Shown here: in pieces, positions 27,979-40,252 of the stretch
How the letters are laid out: the number at the start of each line of letters is the position of its first letter
Numbering within the stretch: position 1 is the stretch's first letter
Source: Morchella semilibera
Taxonomy: Eukaryota; Ascomycota; Pezizomycetes; Pezizales; Morchellaceae
Direction of reading: 5' to 3'
Assembly: GCA_009192285.1 (NCBI GenBank)
Contig: WBVU01000011.1
Span: 1,608,668-1,672,667 of the forward strand
DNA: 64,000 nucleotides
Notes under the pieces: model-generated
Seen by the model: the letters and a program-made list of their open reading frames with translations, nothing else
The model's database searches: none
What the model was told of the DNA's origin: nothing
Program-made: the position numbers and the translations under genes

Positions 27979-29368
27979 GGGGGCGACCGTTTTCGTAGAG
28001 AACGTAGGGTATGAATTACAAACCAATCAAGGCTGTTTATGAATCGGATGAAGGGGAATTTATGTTGTTGTGTAGAAAGCGTGATGGTTGATGGAAGGAA
28101 TTGGACGAGGTGGGGGGAGAAGATGGATTCCTTTATAACAGTCCTGGGAGAAAAAGCCACCTTTCGTAGTTGAGGACACTTTTCAAACTTCCAGGTTCCC
28201 TCAAGCTTCCTGCCTACGGCGGTTTCCTAGAGGCCCAAGCTTAGTCACACACCCTACCGCAGCCCGCCACCCCCAGGATCTGCGCCAAGTCAGGGGAAAG
28301 AACACGGTGGTAACTTAGGGCTAGAGGTGCAGTAGTAAATGCTGCTGCGCTACTTTATCTGAACCCACGAGCTATAGAAGTTTCTAGTTTCCGTTTCACC
28401 ACCGTTCTATTTAGATCCAGGAGGCGTAGAATTGAGCCATCGGAGATGACTGTATCTACCACAAAAGCCTAGCGATTACACTCTATGATATGTACCGGGG
28501 GTTCACCTAAAGTCTGAAGAATCTGATAAGACAGATACCCCTGTTTTACAGCAAAATCGAGTTCTTCAGACTTATGCTGAGCACCCGGTACTACTTTGCC
28601 TTCAATTTGTATTGAGGTATAGGATGCGTTAGTGCTAGTGGGTACTCTTTGTTGCAGACACCACCCCTCCCCAGGCCCTAACCCCCCGGCCCTCCAAGCT
28701 TATAACTAAGGGTACTTAATCACCAACTAGGTCTGCCAGGCTCCAGCCTTTTGTAAGGTTAAAAGGGTTTGTTATGCCGACTAGACTACATATATGTAAA
28801 TTCCTATTATACCCATGCATCTGACGACCAATTAGATTCAGTGATGAGGTAATGTATGTATTATAGGCATATATTAATCACATTGTGGGGAAAGGTCTGT
28901 GGCTGGTGTCTGCTTTTTCCAAAGAAATGGGGAAACTGCGCGTAACTTAGGTCGTTGAAATCCACCTGGCATTTTCACGATGTTGGCAACTACAAATAAC
29001 AACTACAGACATTTTTGTATATATACCTAGGTATACTCCAATGATGGGCCTTAAATAGAACTAAAGACCTAGGATTGATAACCACCCTAATGAAGCCTTT
29101 AGGTTGGATGCAGCACTATCGGGGAGGGTGCCATTATGAATGCTCCTTTACATCCTGTGCCCAGCCCAGAGGCGAAAAAACTCAACGGCTCCGGGTCGGT
29201 TATCATATCGTTTAATTATATGTCGTTACTCGGTCGAGCCACAATCAGTCTATGACTGTAGGTGGTACATTTGCAGACATCCTAGTAATTTCTTCCTGCC
29301 TAAAATAGTAATCATCCTAAATGCACAAGAAAATTTATTAGGCAACGTGGCTGTCCAACTAGTATATA
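27979..29368. other. KAR2 promoter region and HBS1 3' flank
   Basis: No gene is supported. KAR2 transcription presumably starts near 28050-28200. I looked for heat-shock and unfolded-protein elements and saw only loose TTC units, not a convincing array. An inverted-repeat element lies at 28492-28591. Confidence 0.5.
28492..28591. repeat. 100-bp inverted-repeat element (MITE-like)
   Basis: Arms of about 30 bp (28492-28521 and 28562-28591) begin GTACCGGG and end CCCGGTAC. They share an inner perfect AGTCTGAAGAA/TTCTTCAGACT with several mismatches between. No open frame inside and no clear target-site duplication. Confidence 0.6.
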
Positions 29369-32300
29369 TTATTCAACAATTCCAGCGGCAATAGTTTGCC
29401 CGCCGCTTCGCAATACCACCCTGTAACCCGATTCCAGTGGGATCGAGTTACCCATAAGCTCTACCTTCACAGTCGCTAGAGATCCGGCAGTAATATGCCT
29501 TGGCTTCTTCTTTAAGACAACACCGGTTGCTTTATCCAGTGTTGCAAGTAGATAAACAATTTTTCCTGGCGCGTGAAGTCGTCCTCTGTGGACATCAACC
29601 ATCATAGGCGTGAGGCCTTCGAATGCAAGTATTTTTATCGTAAATGAAGCTTTGGGTGTGACACGGTTTGTTGGATCGCAGAGGATATCCCCCTCCCTGC
29701 GGAAACTGTTAGAATAAATTCATACAAGCAAATATATGTATTATGACGATACCTTAAATGCACCATATCAATATTAGATAGGTGGAGGATGACATTGTGG
29801 CCAGCAACCGCCCAAACAGTAGGCTCTTCATCAACCTCAACTGCCTTTATAATTCCACTTTCGCCGCTGGGTACGGCAATAATATTATCTCCAACTTGAA
29901 GACTTCCGGCTTCTATTCGGCCGGAAATGGAAACTGGGTTCATGATTCCACCTTTGAAAACATCCGAGATTGTGAGCCGCAACGGTTTTTCGATCGCGCG
30001 TGTTAACGGCTTCGTTTTTTCTGTTTACATGTAATGCGATCAGCATAATGATTTCACAGTTGGGATCAAGAGTGGATCTTCTACCAAGTTCTTCTACTAA
30101 GGTTGGCCCCGAGTACCAAGGGATGAGACCGGATTCCGGTTTCTTCACAATGTTTCCACCTGTTAATCCACTACAGGGTATGAAGCTGATGTTTTTTGAC
30201 GCAAATCCGGCCTGTGTAAGGAATTGTGTCATCTGCTGCTCAATCTCTTCGAACCGCCCATGAGACCACTCGATTGAATCAAGTTTGTTTACGGCTACAA
30301 TTATCCGTTGCACCCCCATGCTTCTGACGAGTAGTGTATGTTCCTTGGTTTGCCCTTTTAGATGAAATCCAGCCTCAAAGGCCCCTGTTGAAGAATCAAT
30401 CACAAGCACTGCAAAGTCGGCTTGAGATGCACCAGCAATCATATTTGGGATAAAGTCGCGATGACCTGGGGCGTCTAAAATCGTGAATCGAGCCTTTTCG
30501 GTTTCAAATTTGTTTACGGCAATATCCATTGTGACCCCCCTGACAGGAAACCAAAGTTAGCGTTCAATATAATTCAGGATATCAAGCTACGATACCTGCT
30601 TCGTTCCTCTTCTGTTTGGTCCAGCACCCAAGCGAGCGCAAAAGATGATTTTCCGATCTTCTCTGCCTCCTGTTTGAACTTTTCAACCGTTCGTTGATCT
30701 ACTACACCGGTGTCTAAAAGAAGTCTCCCCATGAGAGTACTCTTCCCAGCATCAACGTGTCCTACAATAGGATAAATGTAAGTGATTCCATTCTCAGCTC
30801 CATGGACGAATATTGCAAACCTATCACTACGAAGTTTGCATTTTCTTTCGCGGTTGAATTTTTGTATTCTTGGAGAACATCGATCTTTTTTCGTTGTTTC
30901 ACTGGTGTACTATCGATATTCACTGCTTGTAGAGCTGTTTCGACTTTCTTGAGTGCTTTGGCGTCTGCCACGGCTTTTGGGTCATTCTTGGAAACTGCTT
31001 TCCCGTTCAAGCCTGAGGGTAATATCTATATGTTAGGCCAACCTTAGATGATACCCGTTGAATTTCCAGAACATAATTTATTACCTTTACTCGAACTTTG
31101 CGCGGCAACAACCACATCGTCTGGGCTTGGCCCAGAAAAGGCACTTGTGGGGGCTCCTGGTAACGAGAATATGCGTCTGTCAGTTATTTCAATCTCATAC
31201 GCAGATGAAAGTCTATCCCCAAACATAGACAGTGCAAATTTTGATGGCCCAGCTCTTAAATCTAAAGCAGGAACAGAACCCTCTTGTTCCTGGGCAGGGA
31301 AAGACCGCTCTTCTGGCTCTTTTCTTGCCGATTGGTCAAGGCTCTGGCAAGGCTGATGTACGGGGCTCGGTACGAGTGGTCGTGGTGGTGGTGAAGCGGT
31401 AATATTTGGATTTTCGAAGGGATTTGTTAGCTGGACATCGATCTCCGCTGTTACTGAAGAAGTTGTCGCTTTAACAGGTGAAGATGATTGCTTTGCCGAG
31501 AGGCGTGACAACATAGACACCGCGGAGCTTTTTTCTCCATCGGAGGATTTTTGCTGAAACTTTTTTTGGGCGTCCGCTTTTTCCTTTCTAGCTTTGGCCA
31601 AGGCTGCAAGTTTCGAGATCTTTCCCCCAGATGGTCCGCCCGAACCTCCAAGGAGTCCACCGGGAGGGTTTATAGGTTGGACAAAGATAGATCCCTTTCG
31701 ATCTTCCGGAATCATCCCCCATGGTGCATCCGCGAAAAGCCCATAAGCCATCGCAGAGAGTTTGGGCGCCTCGTAATCTCCGAAAAAGCCTTGACCTTGA
31801 CCAATCCCTTAGATGAGCTCTGAGCATCCTGTACAATCAGTGTAGGAGTGATGTACCGCTTGCAGATGGTACCTTAACGAGGAAGTTGGGCTGGAGGTAG
31901 GCAAATTGTAAACAGAAAAGTTAAACTACCTTTGCTGGCTTGAGGCTTTTTCTTTTTGGTAGATTTCCCGTGTTGGTCTATTCAAGCTGTCAGTAATCTT
32001 TCATTTCAGTAGGGCGAGAGATGGATTACTCAGGATATAATTAACGGTCTTTTCGACATCGAAAAAATAGTACCACAAAGACTCCTGAATTTCCCTGTCT
32101 GTTGCTATGTCACTACCGAGTATCTCTCTTACTTTCCGTAGGCCCACGTTTAATTGATCTATTACGCGCGCATTTTTTTTTATTGAGCTATTAGCGATGC
32201 GCACCTCCCTGGCAAGAGAGTTTAAGAAAGAAAGAGCTGTAATACGTTTATCGCTGTCACTCATTTCTGTTTTGATACTACGTTAGAAGTTTCGCAAGAG

Positions 32301-32466
32301 TTGAGCATTTGTTAGGTACATACCACCCGAGCCGTCATCGTAATCTTCCCCATCGTAGTCGTATAATTCTATAGTGCTATTAGAAGCGCAGAGTTGGTGT
32401 TAATTAGATTTTCAAGGACATGCCTTCAGCTAAATCCAAGTTCCTAATGTTCTTATGTCTCGACAT
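29369..32466 (-). CDS. HBS1: Hbs1, translational GTPase for ribosome rescue
   Basis: Hbs1 works with Dom34/Pelota to split stalled ribosomes (no-go decay). The start ATG at complement 32466 gives [14 protein letters not shown], typical of the family N terminus, then an acidic [10 protein letters not shown] stretch. The Hbs1 N-terminal domain follows: [20 protein letters not shown] and [16 protein letters not shown] Ser/Pro linker leads to an EF1A-like GTPase with [19 protein letters not shown], the G3 motif [20 protein letters not shown] and the G4 motif [11 protein letters not shown]. Domains II/III include [14 protein letters not shown] and [19 protein letters not shown]. The end is AAGIVE. 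An intron of about 70 nt at 30020-30090 must be spliced to join VEEL to the [12 protein letters not shown] exon. There are many short introns; size is about 830 residues. Confidence 0.94.
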
Positions 32467-32696
32467 GGTGAGTAACGAGTGGATAACTATTGTGTGTGTG
32501 GGGAGATGGCGGGGTTGGTTGCAGTGAAGCTACTCACGAGCCGTTGTTATCGCTCATTTATCGAATGCAGGCATATCCGACAGGGTAACATAAAGTCTCT
32601 TAACGAAAGTGCTCTACTTTACTTAGGCGTTCAGTCCGTTGCAACGTCTTCACGACCTTTTACAATATAAGAATAATATTTTTTCTGGGCAGGTAA

Positions 32697-32793
32697 GCCA
32701 CCATGGCCGAGTGGTTTAAGGCGGCACATTTAAGTTCTACGAAACTGAACTGTGCTATCGAAAGATGCGTGCGTTCGAACCGCACTGGTGGCA
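32697..32793 (+). tRNA. tRNA-Leu (anticodon TAA) with a 15-nt intron
   Basis: The 7-bp acceptor stem pairs GCCACCA (32697-32703) with TGGTGGC (32786-32792), with an A discriminator at 32793. The D-arm region TGGCCGAGTGGTTTAAGG contains the A box. The anticodon stem is GCACA (32724-32728) with TGTGC (32751-32755). The loop carries anticodon TAA at 32731-32733 and an intron at 32735-32749 after G37. There is a long variable arm, as expected for Leu. The T arm is GTGCG-TTCGAAC-CGCAC (B box). A T-run follows near 32811. CCA is not encoded, as in eukaryotes. It is divergent to HBS1. Confidence 0.92.
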
Positions 32794-33062
32794 ACAGCAG
32801 GTTAGGTTAACCTTTTTCGTTTTTGCACGTCATTTTTAGTCCGTGATTCACCCTCAATAGCTATGGGATATGGTCTATTCCTTTTTTGGGTATTAATTGA
32901 GTGTATAACGGAAATCTTATGTATGTAGTTTTCCTCAAGAAAGGAAAAGAGGAAAAGAAGTGATTATGGGATTGATACTAAGGGACTTGCAGTTGAATCA
33001 AAGTTAACGGGCGTTATCTAGCGTTATCGATAGGCATATGCACGACGTCGTCATAACAAACC

Positions 33063-33199
33063 ACCGCAAAATCTGAGAGAACTCGTTGTGCTGCAGCAGG
33101 GATATTCTACACCAAAACCTGCATATTGGCGTTCAAAGACTGCCTCTGGTTGGCCTATACCCCTGCTCTCTCGCAACGAGTTTTCTCAGATTCTACGGT
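33063..33199. repeat. 137-bp inverted-repeat element (MITE-like)
   Basis: The left arm from 33063 and the right arm ending 33199 are reverse complements over about 38 bp with a few mismatches. Cores are AATCTGAGA, ACTCGTTG and GCAGGG. No open frame inside. It sits between the tRNA and the VPS27 3' end. Confidence 0.72.
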
Positions 33200-33423
33200 A
33201 GGGGCTGGCCTAAGACCGGGTAACATCCATCACAATAGAAAATACATGTGATATTTATTTTACCGTACATGAAGTTATTCAATATTTAAACTACAGTAGG
33301 CCCGGCCACGTCCCCAAACCAACTAACACAATAATCATTATCCAAGGGGTTGAAACGACCCATGAAAAACTATTTCGTAAAGCATCATGAGCAAAAAAGA
33401 AAAAAAGACATGCACAGGGCAAT

Positions 33424-35799
33424 CTACAGATCAATCAAGCTCTCTTCTACAACTTTTGGTTGTGATTGTGGTGGCGGGTTTTGAACAGGGGTAGAAGCCG
33501 AAGCTTCGCTTACACCATGAGGAGGAGGATATGTATATTGACCGCCACTGGGAGGTGCACTAGACCCTTGTTGCCAAGGTATTTGTTGCTGTGAATGAGG
33601 TGAATATGGATACTGGTATCCAGGCTCCTGCCCGGTTTTAGGATATTGCCAGTAAGAATTTTCAGGGAGAGGCTGTGAGGTTGGTATGGACTGTTGATGT
33701 TGTGCCGAGGGCCCCGTATGCTGCTGGTGGAGGGGCTGTTGTCTCGATACCGGTGCTGAAGGGGGTTCTGAAGGCTGTTGGGCAGGGGATGTGGTAGAAT
33801 CATTTTGTGGTGGAGGATTGGAGTTGTCGTATCCATTATACTGGTATGGCGCTTGAGAAGGTGTTTGTTGATACTGTGCCTGTGGATTTGGCTGTGGTTC
33901 GGGCTGTCCAGGAAATGACCCTTGTTTGTCAAAGGTATGCGGCTGAGTGTAGTAATTCTGATAGTTCGTCTGAGGAGGAGGGTAGTTCGTCTGAGGAACA
34001 GATGAATCGCTTCTACCATAATAGTTTTCCGCCGATGGCAACGTTGGGTATGCGTTACTGCTAGATGAGGGTTGTTGATATGGCGATGGCGATGATACAC
34101 CGTGCCGGCCATAAGTGTAGCTAAGCCGCTCCTCCAACATCCTATCATAATAGCGGACAACTGTTCCCAGTTTCGCGTGCAGATCACACAATGCCTCTGT
34201 GGTTTTCGGGATACATTAGTTAAAGTTAGTGATTTGAGGAGTAGTTATATTACCATATTTGCTCATAGTTTCGCCGAACGTCCTAGCTAGCTTTGGCCTT
34301 AACGTCCCAATGCTCTCATATAATTCTTGGATTTGCGGCTCCCTCAATATCGTTCCCGGTGGCTGCGTCTGCAAGCGATCTACTAATGTTGCGAATAGGT
34401 TGATGTTCTCGGCCTCTCCAGGGCTCAACTCATGGTCCGGTCTGCGGACTATACTAGCCTGAGAGCCCGTAGATTTTGCGGCTGCACTGGGGTTCGACCA
34501 GGCTGATTTGGCCTTCTGCTCCTCCATGTCCCTTAAACTTGCGGCAATCGCAGCCTTTAGCTCCTCGTCCTCGTCCTCTTCGGGGGGGTTCCCCTGTCGG
34601 GTGGGTTGGACGGACTTTGAAGGCTGAGCTTCGGGATACGAAGCTGCCGAGGTAGCTTGGGTAACTAGCTTTTGGGCCTGCAGCTGTTGTTGCGAAACAT
34701 AACCGGCGCTTGGTTTGCCCGTAGCCTCCTCGAGTGACATCTTCAAAGCCATTTTAAGATCTTCATCGTCATCATCTTCAACTCTAGCATTTCTTGGCTG
34801 CATCGGGGTAGATTGTGCTTTTGGTTTCAAGGTCGTATGCCTTTGACTATGACTCCCATGATGTTTCGGAGAACCCAGCGGAGTCACAGGAGCCCGCCGC
34901 TCTGTTAATTTAGTATGGCATCCATCACAAACACGTACGGCCTGAACTATTCCGATATGTGGCAACGGTATTGATTTTGAAGAACAAGTACCGCAGAAAG
35001 TATTTCCACAGTTACGACAGTGGTGCTTCCTGTTCGTGAAAGTGAAAGGGGTCCGACAGCGCATGCAAACATCCGAATCAGTCCAATCAGGTGGCTGATC
35101 AATTTTATTAGCATTAGTCCAGGTTTAACCGGATATCTAGGTAACATACCGCTGAAGAGTCTACAAAAGTTGACGAAACTTTAGTTGGGGGAGGGAAACG
35201 AAAGTTTTCTGTTTGCAGTTGACGGTATATCTGGTTTGCGTAAGACAGATGGGGCTGTCCTTCAAAAGCAGAAGCCCATGTCTGGATAAGCTCCAGCATT
35301 TTAGATTCCACTTTTGGGTCAATCGCATTAGGGGCCTTCAATAAAGAAACTAGGTTATCCATGAATTCACGAGATGCAATCTCGGTGAGAAAATGAGAAC
35401 CGCCGTTTTTGACACAAGTATCAGTAAGCTACGGAATGAAGGCAGTTAGTCGATTCTGGATTGTCCACATTACTGATTAAGGTCCTTATATCAGAGCTCA
35501 CGTTTAAGGCAGCTAGCTGAACATTAGGGTTTTTGTGTCCGATACGTTTTCTCAACGAGCGCATAGCTTCTTTAGGTTGTACAGTCTTGCTCCGAATTAC
35601 ATCAGATATCTCGAGGTTCAGCGCCATATCCTCCCTACCCAGTGGTTAGTTTTGATCGAGAGCTTGAAGCCTTATGATGTAAAAGAGGTTTGGTGTAAAA
35701 ACTTATGAGTGATGGAGAGGGGATATACAGGCTTGATTCGGTAGCTTTCTCAACCTGGTCGTCCAGGGAGGAGTTTGAAGCTGTAAACCACGAAGCCAT
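33424..35799 (-). CDS. VPS27: Vps27, ESCRT-0 subunit (HRS homologue)
   Basis: Vps27 binds PI3P on endosomes and ubiquitinated cargo and recruits ESCRT-I. The start ATG is complement 35799 ([20 protein letters not shown]). A VHS domain follows: [37 protein letters not shown] and [19 protein letters not shown]. The FYVE finger has [36 protein letters not shown] and VRVCDGCH, including the [11 protein letters not shown]3P motif. Two UIMs follow ([30 protein letters not shown]), then a GAT-like helical region with [17 protein letters not shown]. The Pro/Gln-rich tail ends EESLIDL, a clathrin-box-type terminus. About 710 residues. It lies head to head with the DOA4-type gene. Confidence 0.95.
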
Positions 35800-36597
35800 T
35801 ATTTCGAAGGGTGCTGTAACTATTATTCTTATGAAGATGGACTAGAAGCCCACAAATGATTGCGGTGATAGGGAAAGAACACAGCAGCTCAGAACTAGCC
35901 CCTTTCTCGGAGGGGAAGAGGTAAAACCTGAGATTTTAGATGAGATAAAGAAATACCTATGTAGATGGGATATGGAAACGAGATTGAGTGAAGCTGGTGC
36001 AGATCGCTGCTTCACCGACTTGCTTGAGTAACGCCGCGTCGCCCCGCTGTTACATAAGCTGTCAGAGACAGAGACGTATCCTTTCCCACGTGATAGCCAC
36101 TAGCTACAAAATTCCAAACCCTGTTGCGCTAAAGCTTGGGCCAAAGCCAAGGGTCCAGCATAAACGAATCTTTTCTTTAAGATGCGCGCGCATACTAGTA
36201 ACATAAAGCGCTATAGAAGCTATGAATGACTCAAATACAGAGCATTTGATTACACGCACTCATACGTAAGCCTCGAGTTACATAGTACGACTACATACAG
36301 GAAATTTTTGGAGAATTCGAGAGACCCATAGCTTGTTGTTTGAATGGAATAAAGTAAAAGCATACACGTGCCTACATACATGCGTGTACGTAGGGCAGGT
36401 ACATGTGGAGTGCTGGTAGTGTCAACTTAGCTGGGGCACCTCCGAAATCTTGTTCCGGCGGCTCCCCCACAATCACAATCCTACAACCCCCCCCCCCCCC
36501 CCACCATTCTTTCTCCCTTCAGCTTGCCTCCTCCACATCATCAGACAACTCCCCCTGCGATGAGAGATACCCAGTTATACCTTACGACTTGATAGGG
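35800..36597. promoter_or_regulatory. Divergent promoter between VPS27 and the DOA4-type gene
   Basis: About 0.8 kb separates the two start codons, which face away from each other, so the promoters and 5' UTRs of both genes must lie here. A pure C16 run is at 36487-36502 in the presumed DOA4 5' UTR. No individual binding site could be fixed. Confidence 0.7.
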
Positions 36598-39500
36598 ATG
36601 AACTCTAATACACCCCCTCAACCACTTCGTAGTCCGCCAGCAATGCCTTCCGCAAAGTCACAACGAGTTTACCCTCACATCCGCGACCTTTATGCACGCT
36701 CAGAAGGCCTTCGCCCCATGGACCGCTCGGTAAACTAGGTTCCACTCTCATATCTGCTAGCCTTGTCTAACTGGACCTGTTATATATAGATTAAAGCGTG
36801 GGTTGAAGAAGCAAAAATCCACTGGCGGCAAGCAACATGGCATTATGAGTTTGGGAGGCTAGACCAAGCGTATTGCGACTTTATTATGGCCAATACAATT
36901 ATATTAGAAGTTATTCCGGGGTGTGTAGATTGGCCTACCTTTAAATCTGGCGAACGGGGGTTAGCCTACACGGAATGGAGCAAGCTGAAAGGGGTATGCC
37001 CTGGTAGAAAGATAAATTCTAGGGCCTTGCTAACTGGAATCGAAAGGAACTTAACGCAAAAACCCCTCTCTATCTCAAAGTAAAAGAAGAAATAAAGAAA
37101 GACAACGAGCTCTCTGGAGTTCAGAGCGCAAATGCCCAGCTTGAAGCTGAGAGGGTTGCGGAGAGGGTTAGAACCCTCCACCCAGAAACTGGGGTGTCTC
37201 AAGATATCTCATCGAAAACGAAGCCAGAAGTTCGAGCGAAACCAGACTATCTATCAGCGAGTAAACAACGTAGGTTCGACTGGTTCAGATTATAAAGGGC
37301 TCACTGACGCGGAAAAGATTCTCGAACAGGCTCTGGGGCCACCTCCCCACGGCCATATATCCAAGGGGTTGTCCCGACAAATGGAAAACCTTCATCCAAT
37401 GCTTTAGACAGTACTTTAGATTTAAACCTTCGACTGGAGAGATTGGCCACAACCTCCTCCAGATCAAGCTCACCAGCATCACTTTCACAGCAAGCCCCCA
37501 CGATGCCATCCTCAGTCCTTCGTGTCCCTCGGGAGATGCCGGCAAAACCACCCCCGTTAAATGTGAATGTGATGCCCACACTGCCCCCGCCTACCTACTC
37601 CCCAGCTACTAGTCATGGCGGCATGTTACCTTCGCGGAATGCACCGCGGCCTCCTGCTGATGGGAATGGAGCACCTCGCCAACAAAAACCTAATTTTCCG
37701 AGTGATACTGTAGTATCGGTGGATGCTCTATATAATTATTTAAGTAAAGAGTCGCAAGTTACAGTTCTCTTACTAGATGTCCGTAGTCGGGAGGAATTCG
37801 ATGATGGGCATATCTACGCAAGATCTGTGGTTTGTATCGAACCGATAGTTCTTCGTGACGGGTAAGAGTGGAAAATAACTCTCGAAAAATTTCATTCAAT
37901 TATCCTGACGCCTTTTAGGATGTCCGAAGATGATCTAGATAGGAGTTTTGTTCTAGCACCGTCAAAAGAACAAGAGTTATTCGGGGCGAGGGACAAATAC
38001 GACATTGTGGTTTATTACGATCAATCCACGGCAAACAACAAATTTCTCTCTGGCTTGACACAGGATGAACATCAGATAGCTCTCCGAAGCTTACATATGG
38101 CCATTTACGACTTATCTTTTAGGAAACGATTGCAGAGGGCACCAATGCTACTACTTGGAGGCCTCGATGCTTGGGTAGAATTGGTTGGAAAACATTCCTT
38201 GAAAACTACGGATATCTCAGAGCTTGCAAAGTCAGAGCCAACGTCTAGACCTTCAAGCCGGATAGGAAGACAAACTATATCACTCGAAAAACCACGTAGT
38301 GGTATCGGAGTCGTACGGGATGCCTCACCAAACTTATCTGAGAACCGGTTGTCATTGGCCCAGAGACGACAGGATCGCGACCCCCAAAGAGGTTCCATGC
38401 CACTTATACCAGTACAAAGAGCCAATTATGGTAGGAGGCAAGAACCCACACCGGTCGATCCCATAAATATTGAAGAAGAGCGGAAATGGATGGAGAGGCT
38501 ACAGAGAGAAAGAGAACCCCTTACTATTAGTGTCCCACCAGTATCTCCACATCCAGATGCCGACGTTGAGTCAAAAAGGCGGCGACGAGGTACTTCCATA
38601 GTCGCAGGAAATGACAATCTTCCGACTGGATACGCCAGAACAATGGAGGAGTTTGTAAGTTTACTATAATCACTTTCTGCCCTTCGAAAGAAGCCCCTCT
38701 AATAAAGCATCTTAGTTCCAACGGTATCCTGCACAGCCTTCTATGTCTCCTATACCACCAACCCCAATAAGTGCTGGACTTGTAACGCCCATAACTCCAC
38801 GCGGGCAACATACGATCATCGATCACCCATTTTATGGCTTTACAGATGTCCGTAACCCAGACTTTAATCCCCCACCTACTCCAATTAGACCACCACCTGC
38901 AGTTCCACGAAAAAGCTATAGTGGAGTCTCAGAACGTCTTGCCCCACCTATACCACCGCCCCTCCCCCCTGCCCCTGAAATACCGCCGAGACCGCCTAAA
39001 ATCCCAATCATCCCAGATGGAGAATCAGGCTCGCCGTTTCGAACAATTGGGAGCATCAATATTGGTAAAACTGGATTGAAGAATTTGGGAAACACCTGCT
39101 ATATGAATTCAATACTACAATGCATGAGTGGTACGATACCACTGTCGCGATACTTTTTAGACGGGAGTTACAGAAGTCATATCAACAAAGACAACCCACT
39201 CGGATCTCGGGGAGTTTTGGCAGAAGCATTTGCAAGTGTGGTGAAGAATTTATGGAGTGGTGAATACAAATTCATCTCTCCAGTGACGATAAAGGTTCTG
39301 CATAAGATAAATCTCCCTAAGGATCTTTTTTACTGATGTGAGCTATAGGATGTGTCCGGTCGATTGAATGAGATGTTCAAATCAGATGATCAGCAAGACG
39401 CCCAAGAGTATCTTGAGTTCTTACTAGACGGGCTACATGAAGATCTTAACCCCTACGCAAATAAAAGTAAGCTCAGACCTCTGACTGACGAGGAAGAAAG

Positions 39501-40252
39501 GACAAGAGAAAATCTTCCTCAGCAAACAGCATCGTATTTGGAGTGGCAACGCTACATTCATTCAAATTTCTCGGTCGTTGTAAATTGGTTTCAGGGCCAA
39601 CTAAGTAGCAGGCTCATGTGTTTAACGTGTGGCATCACTTCGACCACGTATAGCGGGTTTATGTATCTGTCGCTTCCAATACCTTCGAAGAGGGGTGTGT
39701 TCTCCCTCGCGGACTGTTTGGAAGAGTTTGTGAAAGAAGAAACATTGGAAAAAGATGATGCTTGGCATTGTCCAAACTGCAAAAAGGCTCGGAAAGCTAC
39801 GAAGAAACTCACTATCACTCGCTTACCTCATATTTTGATTATTCACCTCAAGCGATTTACAAATCGTGGTCTGTGGCGGGATAAACTCAACACAATGGTT
39901 CAATTTCCTTTAAAAGACTTGAACTTGACAAAATACGTACCACCTTTATTGCCTAGGGGCGCGCTAGGCCCCGATGCTCCTGAGCCTAGTGCCGAAGTGA
40001 CACCGCCTTTCATGTATGACCTTTACGGAGTATGCAATCATTATGGAACGCTCAATGGGGGGCATTATACGTCCTTTGTGAGGAATAATCATCAGAATGC
40101 CTGGAATCATTTTGACGACAGCAAGGCGAGCTTTGTTGACGATTCCGCAGTAGTGGTAAGCAATCAATTTAAGTCGTTTCACAACATTTCTAATGATTTT
40201 ATAGTCCAGGAATGCATACGTACTTTTTTGGGTCCGGTCAAATGTAATGTGA
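36598..40252 (+). CDS. DOA4: Doa4/Ubp4-type (USP8-like) deubiquitinase
   Basis: A ubiquitin hydrolase that recovers ubiquitin from cargo at endosomes with ESCRT-III. The ATG at 36598 starts MNSNTPPQPLRSPPAMPSAK. A USP8-type N-terminal helical domain follows (IKAWVEEAKIHWRQATWHYE, CDFIMANTIILEVIPGC). The rhodanese-like domain runs from VVSVDALYNYLSK and VLLLDVRSREEFDDGHI to DIVVYYDQ. It lacks a catalytic Cys, as expected of the family. A Pro-rich linker (PPPLPPAPEIPPRPPKIP) leads to the peptidase C19 core. The Cys box is GLKNLGNTCYMNSILQCMSG (Cys codon 39097-39099), then QDAQEYLEFLLDGLHED, zinc-binding CLTCG and CPNCKKA, and a His box NHYGTLNGGHYTSFVRNN. The last exon (40205-40252) ends RNAYVLFWVRSNVM. 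About 1,090 residues. Confidence 0.94.

Noticed and set aside
28140-28235. Several TTC units upstream of KAR2 as a heat-shock element
   Set aside because: Spacing is not the regular five-base phase and no inverted GAA units alternate with them.
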